Source: Gordonia amarae NBRC 15530
GTDB taxonomy: Bacteria > Actinomycetota > Actinomycetes > Mycobacteriales > Mycobacteriaceae
Direction: 5' to 3'
NCBI RefSeq assembly: GCF_000241345.1
Contig: NZ_BAED01000006.1
Span: 53,018 to 117,017, forward strand
Length of the DNA: 64,000 bases
This document shows, piece by piece, positions 9,874-19,705 of this stretch. Numbering within the stretch: position 1 is the first letter of the stretch; each line of letters opens with the position of its first letter. Position numbers and translations under genes: made by a program. The notes under the pieces were generated by a model. The model was not told the DNA's origin. It worked only from the letters and a program-made list of their open reading frames with translations, and searched no databases.

Positions 9874-11276
9874 GCGCGCCCGGCGACTTATGGCTGGTCG
9901 TCGCGGCGGTGATCGCGATGGGGGTCGGCGGAGTGTTCGCCGCCATCGACGCCGCCGTGTCGACCGTCTCGGCGGCCCGGGTGGAGGACCTGGTCAAGGA
10001 CAAGCGGGCCGGCGCCGCGCGGCTGGAAAAGATCCTCGACGCCCGCGGCGTCTACGTGGGACTGGCCGTCCTGCTTCGGGTGGCGTGCGAGGCGACGGCC
10101 ATCGCCCTGATCGCGGTGGTGCTCACCGACTCCGGCCTCGGAGTCGGCTGGGGCCTGCTGGTGACGGTGGCCGCGATGTCGGTCATCTCCTATGTGGCCG
10201 TCGGGGTGGGACCGCGGACCCTCGGCCGCCAGCACGCCTACTCGCTGGCGCTGGCGTCGGCGTTCCTGCTGCAGACACTCGGGGTGTTGTTCAAGCCGAT
10301 CACCCGGCTGCTGATCCTGGTCGGCAACGCGCTCACCCCCGGCAAGGGATTCCGCAACGGCCCCTTCGCCACGGAGGTGGAGCTGCGCGAGGTGGTCGAC
10401 ATGGCCGAGGCCAGCGGTGTGGTGGCCGCCGACGAGCGCCGGATGATCCAGTCGGTGTTCGATCTCGGTGACACCAACGCCCGTGAGGTGATGGTTCCGC
10501 GTCCGGAGATGATCTGGATCGAGGCCGGCAAGACCGTGACGCAGGCGGCGAATCTGGCTGTGCGATCAGGACATTCACGGATACCGGTAATCGGGGAGAA
10601 TCCCGACGACATCCTCGGCGTGGTGTATTTGAAGGACCTGGTGGCCCACTCGCTGACCGCCTCGGGTGGTCCGGTGGGAATCCGGCCGACCGACCAGTTC
10701 GTCCCCGGATCCCCGGTCCTGGTGTCGGAGCTGATGCGGCCGGCAGAGTTCATCCCCGACTCCAAACCGCTCGACAAGGTGCTCGCCGACATGCAGCGCA
10801 CCCGCAATCACATGGCGCTGCTGGTGGACGAGTACGGCGGCATCGCCGGGCTGGTCACCATCGAGGACGTGCTCGAGGAGATCGTCGGCGAGATCACCGA
10901 CGAGTACGACACCGACGAGGTCGCGCCCATCGAGGAACTCGGCGAGGGCGAGTACCGGGTCTCGGCCCGCCTGCCTGTCGAGGATCTCGGGGAACTGTTC
11001 GACCTCGACATCGATGACGACGAGGTGGAGACCGTCGGCGGTCTGGTGGGTCTCAAGCTCGGCAGGGTGCCGCTGCCCGGCGCCCAGGTGGAGGCCGAGG
11101 GGCTGCTGCTGACGGCCGAGGGCGGACCGAATCATCAGGGACGCCAACGCATCACCACAGTTCTGGTGAGCCGCGTGCACGCACCCGACTCCGACGACAC
11201 CACCGATCAGGAGCGTTCCCGGGAGGCTGCCGAGGCCGACTCCCGCAGCGATCGCGTAGACAGCAAGGAACAGTGA
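9870..11276 (+). CDS. CNNM/CorC-family membrane protein with paired CBS domains
   Basis: A 468-residue protein annotated in many genomes as hemolysin-like. Residues 1 to about 150 hold several hydrophobic helices (DUF21/CNNM transmembrane domain, including [20 protein letters not shown]). Residues about 205-330 hold two CBS domains ([13 protein letters not shown]..., [25 protein letters not shown]). The CorC_HlyC domain follows ([16 protein letters not shown]...VETVGGLV), then an acidic tail. The family is tied to Mg2+/Co2+ export. GTG 9870 overlaps the ybeY stop. Confidence 0.93.
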   Translation: MSAPGDLWLVVAAVIAMGVGGVFAAIDAAVSTVSAARVEDLVKDKRAGAARLEKILDARGVYVGLAVLLRVACEATAIALIAVVLTDSGLGVGWGLLVTVAAMSVISYVAVGVGPRTLGRQHAYSLALASAFLLQTLGVLFKPITRLLILVGNALTPGKGFRNGPFATEVELREVVDMAEASGVVAADERRMIQSVFDLGDTNAREVMVPRPEMIWIEAGKTVTQAANLAVRSGHSRIPVIGENPDDILGVVYLKDLVAHSLTASGGPVGIRPTDQFVPGSPVLVSELMRPAEFIPDSKPLDKVLADMQRTRNHMALLVDEYGGIAGLVTIEDVLEEIVGEITDEYDTDEVAPIEELGEGEYRVSARLPVEDLGELFDLDIDDDEVETVGGLVGLKLGRVPLPGAQVEAEGLLLTAEGGPNHQGRQRITTVLVSRVHAPDSDDTTDQERSREAAEADSRSDRVDSKEQ

Positions 11277-11611
11277 TGAGCACACCCGTCCCGGAGGATG
11301 AGAAACTGATCGTGCTGGCCCGGGGCGCGCTCGCCCGCGCCGAGGCCGGCTCGGGCGCCGCGGTGCGGGACGGCGACGGCCGGACCTATGCCGGTGCACC
11401 GGTGACGACCGCCGCCCTCACGCTCACCGCGCTGCAGGTGGCGGCGGCCACCGCGCTGTCGAGCGGCGCGCGGGCGTTCGAGGCGGCGGTGATCGTCGGC
11501 GGCGACGAGGGGGATCCGGGGCTCGAGCTGGTCTCCGAGATCAGCCCGGCCGCGTACACGCTGATCACCGATCCGGCGGGAACCGTGGTGACGGAGGTGG
11601 CACCGCGATGA
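11276..11611 (+). CDS. Cytidine-deaminase-like small protein
   Basis: A 111-residue protein ([43 protein letters not shown]...). Length, hydrophobic pattern and location between the CBS gene and era match the deaminase-fold protein at this position in mycobacteria (Rv2365c). The zinc-ligand motifs of an active cytidine deaminase (HAE and PCxxC) are absent, so catalysis is unlikely; the role is unknown. ATG 11276 shares one base with the CBS-gene stop, and AAGGAA lies at 11265-11270. The preceding GTG at 11273 is an alternative start. Confidence 0.8.
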   Translation: MSTPVPEDEKLIVLARGALARAEAGSGAAVRDGDGRTYAGAPVTTAALTLTALQVAAATALSSGARAFEAAVIVGGDEGDPGLELVSEISPAAYTLITDPAGTVVTEVAPR

Positions 11612-12540
11612 CCGGTCCGCAACCGACGTCCGGGGAGTTCCGGTCCGGCTTCATCTGTTTCGTGGGCCGGCCCAACACGGGCAAGTCCACGCTCACCAAC
11701 GCGCTCGTCGGTGAGAAGATCGCGATCACCTCGAACCGGCCGCAGACCACCCGGCACACCATCCGCGGCATCGTCAACCGTGACGACGCCCAGCTTGTTC
11801 TGGTGGACACCCCCGGCCTGCACCGGCCCCGCACCCTGCTCGGGCAGCGGCTCAATGATCTTGTGCGCGACACCTATTCGGAGGTCGACGTGATCGGGGT
11901 GTGCATCCCGGCCGACGAACCGATCGGCCCGGGCGACCGCTGGATCGTCAAGCAGGTCCGGGAGATGGCCCCGCGCACAACGGTTCTCGGTGTGGTCACC
12001 AAGATCGACCGGGTCACCCCCGACAAGGTGGGCGAGCAGCTCATCGCGCTGGCAGAGCTGCTCGGCCCCGACAGCGAGGTGGTGCCGGTGTCGGCGAAGT
12101 CGGGCAAACAGCTCGACGTGCTCAGCGACCTGCTCGTCTCGCTCGTCGAACCCGGCCCGGCTTTCTACCCCGACGGGGAACTGACCGACGAACCCGAACA
12201 GGTCCTGATGGCCGAGTTCATCCGTGAGGCCGCCCTCGAAGGCGTCCGCGACGAACTGCCACATTCGCTGGCGGTGGTGATCGAGGAGGTCATCGACCGC
12301 GAGGACCGCCGCGACGACCAGCCGCCGATGGTCGACGTGCACGCCATCTTGTACGTCGAGCGTGACAGCCAGAAGGGCATCATCATCGGCAAGAAGGGTG
12401 CCCGCCTCAAGGAGGTGGGCACCGTCGCCCGCACGCAGATCGAGAAACTGCTGGGCACCAAGGTGTACCTGGACCTGCACGTCAAGGTGGCCAAGGACTG
12501 GCAGCGCGACCCCAAACAGCTGCGGCGCATGGGATTCTGA
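11608..12540 (+). CDS. era: GTPase Era
   Basis: A 310-residue GTP-binding protein that acts in 16S rRNA processing and 30S assembly. G1 is GRPNTGKST (about residues 18-26), switch region TSNRPQTTRHTIRG, G3 DTPG, G4 TKID and G5 VSAKSGKQ. The C-terminal KH domain carries GIIIGKKGARLKEVGTVARTQIEKLLGTKVYLDLHVKV. ATG 11608 overlaps the previous stop by four bases. Its stop codon lies in a 24-bp tandem duplication that also contains the recO start. Confidence 0.97.
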   Translation: MTGPQPTSGEFRSGFICFVGRPNTGKSTLTNALVGEKIAITSNRPQTTRHTIRGIVNRDDAQLVLVDTPGLHRPRTLLGQRLNDLVRDTYSEVDVIGVCIPADEPIGPGDRWIVKQVREMAPRTTVLGVVTKIDRVTPDKVGEQLIALAELLGPDSEVVPVSAKSGKQLDVLSDLLVSLVEPGPAFYPDGELTDEPEQVLMAEFIREAALEGVRDELPHSLAVVIEEVIDREDRRDDQPPMVDVHAILYVERDSQKGIIIGKKGARLKEVGTVARTQIEKLLGTKVYLDLHVKVAKDWQRDPKQLRRMGF

Positions 12541-12580
12541 GCCGTGCGGCGCTGGGGACTCTGAGCCGTGCGGCTCTACC
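12533..12580 (+). repeat. 24-bp tandem duplication at the era/recO junction
   Basis: Two adjacent copies of a 24-bp unit, each carrying CTGAGCCGTGCGGC, span the era stop (first copy) and the recO GTG start (second copy). The first copy also offers GTG-CGG at 12544, in frame with recO but closed by the TGA of the second copy. Confidence 0.8.
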
Positions 12581-13329
12581 GGGACGAGGCGGTGGTGCTG
12601 CGCACCCACAAGCTGGGAGAGGCCGACCGGATCATCACCCTGCTCACCCGCGAGCACGGACTGGTCCGGGCGGTCGCCAAGGGCATCCGGCGTACCCGGT
12701 CCAAGTTCGGGGCCCGGCTCGAACCGTTCGCGCACGTCGACCTGCACTTGTATCCGGGCCGGAACCTGGACACGATCACCCAGGCGCACACGCTGCACGG
12801 GTTCTGCGACGAACTCGCCGCCGACTACGGCCGGTACACCACCGGCTGCGCGATCGTCGAGACCGCCGAGCGGCTCGCCGGTGAGGAACGTGCCCCCGCG
12901 GCGCGGCTGCACCAGCTGACCGTGGGGGCGTTGTCGGCGCTCGCCGAGGACCGGCGGCCGCGGGAACTGATCCTCGACGCCTTCCTGCTGAGGGCGATGT
13001 CGTATGCGGGGTGGATGCCCTCGCTCGGTGAGTGTGCGCGCTGCGGGCGTCCCGGGCCGCACCGGGCGTTCCACGTGGCCGCGGGCGGGGCGGTGTGCGT
13101 GCTGTGCCGTCCGCCCGGTGCCGCGACGCCGGCGTCAGGCGTACTGGAGTTGATGGAGGCGCTGTACCGGGGCGACTGGGAGGCCACCGCCGGGGTGGGT
13201 GATTCGGTGCGCCGGCAGGCGAGCGGGCTGACCGCGGCGCATCTGCAGTGGCATCTGGAGCGGCAGCTGCGAACCCTGCCGCTCATCGAACGGTCGGCGC
13301 CGCATAGTGTGGGGTCCGAGCCGTCGTAA
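12568..13329 (+). CDS. recO: DNA repair protein RecO
   Basis: A 253-residue recombination mediator that anneals DNA and helps RecR load RecA. The N-terminal OB fold is MRLYRDEAVVLRTHKLGEADRIITLLTREHGLVRAVAKGIRRTRSKFG; the zinc-binding part is CARCGRPG with VCVLCRPP (about 153-190), then the helical C-terminus. GTG 12568 is used; ribosome access may come from coupling to era 27 bases upstream, because no strong Shine-Dalgarno is present. It ends with TAA inside the left arm of an inverted repeat. Confidence 0.95.
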   Translation: MRLYRDEAVVLRTHKLGEADRIITLLTREHGLVRAVAKGIRRTRSKFGARLEPFAHVDLHLYPGRNLDTITQAHTLHGFCDELAADYGRYTTGCAIVETAERLAGEERAPAARLHQLTVGALSALAEDRRPRELILDAFLLRAMSYAGWMPSLGECARCGRPGPHRAFHVAAGGAVCVLCRPPGAATPASGVLELMEALYRGDWEATAGVGDSVRRQASGLTAAHLQWHLERQLRTLPLIERSAPHSVGSEPS

Positions 13330-13391
13330 ACCCCACCGATACGGGTCGGCACGTCAATTATTGCGATGGTGACGGCTATCGGTGGGGTTTA
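13327..13391. repeat. 15-bp perfect inverted repeat between recO and uppS
   Basis: TAAACCCCACCGATA at 13327-13341 is exactly reverse-complemented at 13377-13391, with 35 bases between. The left arm contains the recO stop and the right arm ends 25 bases before the uppS start. It could be a terminator-like or regulatory RNA structure; there is no U-tract. Confidence 0.7.
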
Positions 13392-13416
13392 GGACGCCAG
13401 GAGAGGAGCCGAGAAG

Positions 13417-14220
13417 ATGGCGTTACGTCCGGGGCGGCGGGTGACTGAACCCGTGAGGCAGGTCCGGCCGCCCGACCCGCATCCCAGCGGCGCCGTGGCT
13501 CCCGCGATCCCCGCCGAGTTCGTGCCCCGCCATGTCGCGCTCGTCATGGACGGCAACGGCCGCTGGGCCCAGGACCGCGACCTGCCGCGTACCGAGGGAC
13601 ACAAGCGGGGCGAGGCCGTGCTCATGGACGCGGTATGCGGCTGCATCGAGCTCGGGGTGCAGTGGCTGTCGGCGTACGCCTTCTCGACGGAGAACTGGTC
13701 GCGCAGCCCCGACGAGGTGAAGTTCCTCATGGGCTTCAACCGGGATGTGATCCGCCGCCGCCGCGACGAGATGAACGAGATGGGGGTGCGGGTGCGCTGG
13801 GCCGGACGTCGGCCCCGGTTGTGGCGCAGCGTGATCCGCGAACTCGAGGTGGCCGAGGAACTGACCGCCGGCAACACCGTGATGACGCTGACGATGTGCG
13901 TCAACTACGGTGGTCGGGCCGAGATCGCCGACGCCGCAAGGGAAATCGCGCGCCGGGCGGCACGCGGCGAGATCGACCCGGAACGGATCACCGAGGCCTC
14001 GTTCGCGAGATACCTCGACGAGCCCGACATGCCCGACGTGGATCTGTTCCTACGGCCGTCGGGGGAGCAGCGGATCTCCAACTTCCTGCTGTGGCAGTCG
14101 GCGTACGCCGAAATGGTGTACCAGGAGAAGTTGTTTCCCGATTTCGATCGCCGCGACCTGTGGGCCGCGTGCCTGGAATACGCCGAACGCGACCGGCGCT
14201 TCGGCGGGGTCAAGAAGTGA
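13417..14220 (+). CDS. uppS: (2Z)-polyprenyl diphosphate synthase (decaprenyl type)
   Basis: A 267-residue cis-prenyltransferase that makes the long polyprenyl diphosphate carrier for peptidoglycan and arabinogalactan. Signatures: [14 protein letters not shown] (about residues 40-54), [18 protein letters not shown], and the C-terminal [44 protein letters not shown] precedes the ATG. Length and its place after recO match the mycobacterial Z-decaprenyl diphosphate synthase; product chain length is inferred from that. Confidence 0.95.
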   Translation: MALRPGRRVTEPVRQVRPPDPHPSGAVAPAIPAEFVPRHVALVMDGNGRWAQDRDLPRTEGHKRGEAVLMDAVCGCIELGVQWLSAYAFSTENWSRSPDEVKFLMGFNRDVIRRRRDEMNEMGVRVRWAGRRPRLWRSVIRELEVAEELTAGNTVMTLTMCVNYGGRAEIADAAREIARRAARGEIDPERITEASFARYLDEPDMPDVDLFLRPSGEQRISNFLLWQSAYAEMVYQEKLFPDFDRRDLWAACLEYAERDRRFGGVKK

Positions 14221-14233
14221 CGGGGGAGTTGTA

Positions 14234-14635
14234 GTGGGGGATACCGAGATCGGCGGCCTGGTGAACCGGGTTGCCGCCATCGTCGATCAGCTCGGCGAGG
14301 TGGTGAGCGCCGACGCCGAGTCCGTGGTGCTGACGGTGGGCCACACGCGTGCCTCGCTGCGGGCGCTGTCGCTGGCACCGGGACTCGACGTGGTGAGCGT
14401 GATCCAGTTGGTGGCCGATCGGGTCACCAACTCCGAGACGCTGCGCGACATGGTCGAGACCGCCGACGCGCGACTGAGTTTCGGGGCGTTGCGGCGCTCG
14501 GACCCCGGCAAACCGATCACCGACGTCCTGCTGTACTACACGTTCCCGGCCGGGACCCTCGACGACGACGCGCTGCTGACCCTGCTGCACATCGTGCTGT
14601 CCTCGGGCGCGGATCTCGCAGAAGCACTGGGCTAG
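14234..14635 (+). CDS. YbjN-like conserved hypothetical protein
   Basis: A 133-residue protein starting at GTG 14234 with GGGGGAG upstream, 14 bases after uppS. The mixed alpha/beta pattern (SVVLTVGHTRASLRALSLAPGLDVVSVIQLVADRV..., DVLLYYTFPAGTLDDDALLTLLHIVLSSGADLAEAL) resembles the YbjN / type III chaperone-like fold. By position it corresponds to mycobacterial Rv2360c. No catalytic residues are recognised. Confidence 0.75.
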   Translation: MGDTEIGGLVNRVAAIVDQLGEVVSADAESVVLTVGHTRASLRALSLAPGLDVVSVIQLVADRVTNSETLRDMVETADARLSFGALRRSDPGKPITDVLLYYTFPAGTLDDDALLTLLHIVLSSGADLAEALG

Positions 14636-14679
14636 GGATGCTGGGCTAGGGGTGCTGGGGTAGGGGTACCGGGCTAGAG
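14625..14679. repeat. Short tandem repeats around a stop codon
   Basis: Four imperfect copies of a 14-16-bp unit, CTGGGCTAGGGGTG-like, sit between two convergent genes. The first copy contains the TAG stop of the YbjN-like gene and the last overlaps the TAG-complement end of zur. Confidence 0.75.
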
Positions 14680-15114
14680 CGCCTCGCTGCACGAGGGGCA
14701 GCAGCCGAACACCTCGACGGTGTGGTTGATGCCGGTGAATCCGTGTTCGGCGGCCACCCGCGCCGCCCACTCCTCGACGGGATCGGCCTGCAGTTCGACA
14801 GTGGTGCCACAGGATCGGCACACCAGATGATGGTGGTGACCGGCCGAGCAGTGCCGGTAGCGGGTCTCGCCGGAGCCGTCCCACAGTGCGTCGATCTGCC
14901 CGCCCTGGCTCAGGGCCTGCAGGTTGCGGTAGACCGTGGTCAGCCCGATCGATTCACCGCGCTGCTTGAGCTGTTCGTGCAACTCCTGCGCCGACAGGAA
15001 ATCGTCGGAGGCCGCGAGGGCGTCGGCGATCGCCGCCCGCTGACGGGTGGAGCGCACACCGGTGACCGGACCGGACTTGGCCGTGTCGGGATCGCTGTTG
15101 CCGGGAGTGGTCAC
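14674..15114 (-). CDS. zur: Zinc uptake regulator Zur (FurB), Fur family
   Basis: A 146-residue Fur-family repressor. The N-terminal winged helix has RSTRQRAAIADALAASDDFLSAQELHEQL and GLTTVYRNLQAL; the metal part has HCSAGHHHHLVCRSCGTTVEL and the C-terminal pair CCPSC, giving the structural Cys4 zinc site. GTG 15114 overlaps the stop of the upstream ArsR gene (GTGA), so both regulators are cotranscribed. This pair is the known mycobacterial zinc-sensing operon, where the ArsR protein represses under low zinc and Zur acts when zinc is replete. Confidence 0.93.
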   Translation of the reverse strand: MTTPGNSDPDTAKSGPVTGVRSTRQRAAIADALAASDDFLSAQELHEQLKQRGESIGLTTVYRNLQALSQGGQIDALWDGSGETRYRHCSAGHHHHLVCRSCGTTVELQADPVEEWAARVAAEHGFTGINHTVEVFGCCPSCSEAL

Positions 15115-15485
15115 TTGTGCGCTCGTGTCCCGGCAGTCCGCGTCCCCGTGGCACCGGCTGCCGCCCCGTCGGCGGGGTCGCGGGGTTCGGTGGCGTGGAT
15201 CAGGGCGTCGGTGACGATGTGCGCGAGGTGATCGTCGACGAGTTCGTACATGATCTCCCGGCCGCTGCGCCGGCCGCGGACCACGCCGGCATCTTTGAGC
15301 ACCCGCAGATGCTGACTGACCAGCGGCTGACTGAGGCCGAGCGCGCCGACGAGTTCGTGCACGCACCTCGACCCCGAACGCAGGGCCAGCACGATCCCGA
15401 TCCGGGTGGGCGAGGCCAGGGCGCGCAGCAGTTCGCTTGCCGCCTCACGGGCGGCCAGGTCCTCCGGGGTTGCCGAGGTGCTCAT
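15111..15485 (-). CDS. smtB: ArsR/SmtB-family zinc-responsive repressor
   Basis: A 124-residue winged-helix repressor. Core: LRALASPTRIGIVLALRSGSRCVHELVGALGLSQPLVSQHLRVLKDAGVVRGRRSGREIMYELVDDHLAHIVTDALIHA. The C-terminal helix carries D-x-H...H (DDHLAHIVTDALIHA), fitting the alpha-5 zinc site of SmtB/CzrA proteins. ATG 15485 is chosen because GGAAGG lies 8 bases upstream; the longer frame to 15548 would run through the probable operator. It is the first gene of the zinc-regulator operon and divergent from glyS. Confidence 0.9.
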   Translation of the reverse strand: MSTSATPEDLAAREAASELLRALASPTRIGIVLALRSGSRCVHELVGALGLSQPLVSQHLRVLKDAGVVRGRRSGREIMYELVDDHLAHIVTDALIHATEPRDPADGAAAGATGTRTAGTRAHK

Positions 15486-15533
15486 CGCAGATCCTTCCGG
15501 GCTGGTCGGGTGGGGTGCTCCGACCAGTTTAAA

Positions 15534-15550
15534 GGAAATGATTTTCATCC
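15534..15550. promoter_or_regulatory. Probable zinc-regulator operator
   Basis: GGAAATGATTTTCATCC lies 49 bp upstream of the smtB start. Its core GAAA-TGAT-TTTC is a dyad and resembles the AT-rich boxes of Zur and SmtB in mycobacteria. It most likely gives autoregulation of the smtB-zur operon. Confidence 0.55.
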
Positions 15551-15637
15551 GGGACGGTGCGGGCCGGGGCCGGAGAATCGGGCGGTACCCTGTATGGGTT
15601 GCCGTTCACCCCACTACCCATCGGAGATCAGTTAACC

Positions 15638-17029
<1,392 letters not shown>

Positions 17030-17202
17030 GGGTTCGCGACCACACGCCGGCGCGGCGGTGTCTCATTTTGAGAATCGTTGAGTCGCCGCTGCCGACGGTA
17101 TTCTGTCATAGTTGACGCAGCAGTTTCTGATCCTGATGCCGGTGTTGCGGAGGACAAGGGGTCCGTGGTGTCCGCAACATTGTGAGAGTGAGTGAGTGAG
17201 TT

Positions 17203-17685
17203 ATGGCCGAGAGCGGCAAGGTTGTCCATTACGACGCGAACCGGGGTTTCGGATTCCTCGCGCCGGACTCAGGTGGTGCCGATGTGTTCTTGCACATCAA
17301 CGACATCGACATCGATGAAGGTCTGCTCAAGCCGGGCGCCAAGGTGTCGTTCGATGTCGAAGACACCGACCGCGGCTCCAAGGCGACCAATGTGGCCGTG
17401 ACCGAACCCGCCGCCGACGACGGCGCCGGTGCTCGTGCGCACCGTCGCGAGGAGCGCGACGGCGGCCACCGCGGCCACGACCGCAATCACGATCGGGGAC
17501 ACGACAGGGGCCACGACCGCGGTCCGCGCCGGCAACGGGGCGGTTCGCTCGACGCCGCGGCGTTCTCCGAGGAGATCACCGAGCTGCTGCTCGATTCGGC
17601 CGACGACCTGACCGCCGCGCAGATCGTGGCGATCCGGCGCCGGGTCACCGATTTCGTCGTCGCCCGCGGCTGGGTGAACGACTGA
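17203..17685 (+). CDS. Cold-shock-domain protein with extended C-terminus
   Basis: A 160-residue protein. Residues 1-68 are a cold-shock domain with RNP1-like RGFGFLAP and RNP2-like DVFLHIND, binding single-stranded RNA or DNA. Residues about 75-112 are a low-complexity linker with repeats of HDRG (GHDRNHDRGHDRGHDRG), and the last 45 residues form a predicted helical domain (EEITELLLDSADDLTAAQIVAIRRRVTDFVVARGWV). The 170-nt leader between glyS and the start has no other gene and could be a long 5' UTR. Three-part versions of this kind occur in Mycobacteriales; the role of the tail is unknown. Confidence 0.88.
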   Translation: MAESGKVVHYDANRGFGFLAPDSGGADVFLHINDIDIDEGLLKPGAKVSFDVEDTDRGSKATNVAVTEPAADDGAGARAHRREERDGGHRGHDRNHDRGHDRGHDRGPRRQRGGSLDAAAFSEEITELLLDSADDLTAAQIVAIRRRVTDFVVARGWVND

Positions 17686-17751
17686 CGGCAGGGTGCACCC
17701 GGGCGGTGACGGCCCGGGTTATGGATACCGACAGACGTGGATACTGGGGGC

Positions 17752-19053
17752 ATGGTTAATCCGGCTCTCGCCCCCGGCGCACCGGCCACCGCCTTCTACG
17801 GCGAGGAGGCCGTCGAACGGATCGTTCCGGAGGCGGCGAAGGTGGCAAGCCTTCCGGGCACCCGCACCGACCACCGCAGTGACTACGCCCGTGACCGGGC
17901 CCGGGTCCTGCACTGCGCGGCCCTGCGCCGGCTCGCGGACAAGACCCAGGTGGTCGGTCCGCGGGAGGGCGACACGCCCCGCACGCGGCTCACCCATTCG
18001 CTGGAGGTGGGCCAGATCGGTCGCGGCATCGCGATCGGCCTGGGCTGCGAACCCGACCTCGTCGAACTCGCCGGTCTGGCCCACGACATCGGGCATCCGC
18101 CGTACGGGCACAACGGGGAACGTGCGCTCAACGCGTTCGCGGCGGACCATGGCGGGTTCGAGGGCAATGCGCAGAACCTGCGGATCCTCACCCGCCTCGA
18201 ACCCAAGATCCTGTACGCCGACGGTGCCAGTGCGGGTCTGAACCTGACCCGGGCGTCGCTGGACGCCACGCTGAAGTATCCGTGGACGCGGCGTCCGCCG
18301 AAGGTGAAGTTCGGCGCCTACGACGACGACAAGCACATCCTGGACTGGATCCGCCGGGACGCCCCGGCCGACAAGAAATGCCTTGAGGCACAGGTGATGG
18401 ACTGGTCCGACGACGTCGCCTATTCGGTCCACGACCTCGAGGACGGCATCCTCGCCAACCGCATCGACCTGCGCACCCTCGCCGACCCGAGCGATCAGCG
18501 CGCGCTCGCCGAGATCGGGATGATGGAGTTCGACGGTCTCGACGAGAACGCCCTGATCGACGCCTCCCAACGGCTGTCGAAGATGGAGATCGTCAAGGCG
18601 GTCGGCGCGTTCGACGCCTCGCTCGACGCGTCGGTGGCACTCAAACGGCTCACGAGTGAACTGATCGGCCGGTTCGCGTCCGCGGCCATCGAGGGCACCC
18701 GGGCTGCGGTGGACCGGCAACCGGTGAGCCGCTACGAGGCCGACCTCGTCGTCGACCCGCTGGTGGCGGCGGAGGTGGCGACCCTGAAAACCCTTGCGCT
18801 GCGCTACATCTTCTCCAACGAACGGCACAAGGCCAATCAGGCTCGCCAGCGCGAACGGATCCACCGCGTCGCCGAATGGCTGACCGTCGCCGCACCCGGC
18901 GGCCTCGACCCGATCCTCGTCCCGATGTGGGAGGCGGCCGAGAACGACACCGCGCGGATGCGGGTGATCGTCGACCAGATCGCGTCGATGACCGAGGGCC
19001 GCCTGGAACGCACCGACAAACAGAACTCGGGCGCCCAGGCGCACCTGGGATAG
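17752..19053 (+). CDS. dgt: dGTP triphosphohydrolase (HD domain)
   Basis: A 433-residue deoxyguanosinetriphosphate triphosphohydrolase-like protein. The HD metal site is visible as TRLTHSLEV and [15 protein letters not shown] (about residues 75-125), with a later [16 protein letters not shown] that supplies the second Asp. It hydrolyses dNTPs to nucleosides and triphosphate. ATG 17752 is preferred over the ATG five codons earlier. It is upstream of and convergent with the lipoprotein gene. Confidence 0.92.
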   Translation: MVNPALAPGAPATAFYGEEAVERIVPEAAKVASLPGTRTDHRSDYARDRARVLHCAALRRLADKTQVVGPREGDTPRTRLTHSLEVGQIGRGIAIGLGCEPDLVELAGLAHDIGHPPYGHNGERALNAFAADHGGFEGNAQNLRILTRLEPKILYADGASAGLNLTRASLDATLKYPWTRRPPKVKFGAYDDDKHILDWIRRDAPADKKCLEAQVMDWSDDVAYSVHDLEDGILANRIDLRTLADPSDQRALAEIGMMEFDGLDENALIDASQRLSKMEIVKAVGAFDASLDASVALKRLTSELIGRFASAAIEGTRAAVDRQPVSRYEADLVVDPLVAAEVATLKTLALRYIFSNERHKANQARQRERIHRVAEWLTVAAPGGLDPILVPMWEAAENDTARMRVIVDQIASMTEGRLERTDKQNSGAQAHLG

Positions 19054-19065
19054 TGCTGCCGAGCC

Positions 19066-19698
19066 CTACCCGGCGTGGGCGATGTCGATGACGAGCCGGG
19101 TCGGGTTGGTCAGCGCGGTGACCCGGACGGCGGGCCTCTCGCCGTTGATGCCGATGAAACCGACGGCCTCACCTTCGAACACGCCGGTCAGGTGTACCTG
19201 CGGCACGTTGTGAACCCCGGTGATCGGGTTGGGGCCGGAGTACTCCTCGACGCCGGTGTCCATCGGATAGCCGAGCCCGGTGAGAATCACCTGCAGCACG
19301 CTGTCACCGCTGACGGTGATCGGTTTGCCGCTGCCCGGCTGGGCCGGTGAATCGGTGTAGTCGACCCGCCAGCCGGGGGTCCCCGTGCCGCCGAGGTCGA
19401 ACACGACCCGGTCGAATGCGTTGTGGTGCCCGACACGGACCCCGGTGACGCTCAGTCGCGCACCGCTCGACGCGGGGTGCGAGACCGGCACCGAGCCCGT
19501 GGGGGCGGGTTCGGCGGTGCCCGTGCCCGAACCGATCCCCGTCGCCGGCGGTGGGTCGCTCGGGGTGACGGTGCCGTCCCGCGTCGACGTCACCGTCACC
19601 GTCGACGGGCCGCCGGAGCTTCCGTCGTCGCTGGTGCAGCCTGCCATCAGCAGGACGGTCGTGGCACCGAGGGCGATCATCAGTCGCGTGTTGCTCAT
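19066..19698 (-). CDS. Lipoprotein with AMIN-like domain
   Basis: A 210-residue predicted lipoprotein. The signal peptide MSNTRLMIALGATTVLLMAGC ends in the lipobox LMAGC, followed by a Thr/Ser/Pro-rich linker and a beta-rich domain (LSVTGVRVGHHNAFDRVVFDLGGTGTPGWRVDYTDSP...). That domain matches the AMIN-like family of secreted actinobacterial proteins thought to bind cell-wall glycans. It starts eight bases after the GH3 gene ends and is likely in the same operon. Confidence 0.85.
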   Translation of the reverse strand: MSNTRLMIALGATTVLLMAGCTSDDGSSGGPSTVTVTSTRDGTVTPSDPPPATGIGSGTGTAEPAPTGSVPVSHPASSGARLSVTGVRVGHHNAFDRVVFDLGGTGTPGWRVDYTDSPAQPGSGKPITVSGDSVLQVILTGLGYPMDTGVEEYSGPNPITGVHNVPQVHLTGVFEGEAVGFIGINGERPAVRVTALTNPTRLVIDIAHAG

Positions 19699-19705
19699 GA
19701 TTCCG

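Noticed and set aside
15486..15548. Longer start for the SmtB gene
   Set aside because: It would place the probable operator inside the coding region; ATG 15485 has a clear ribosome site.
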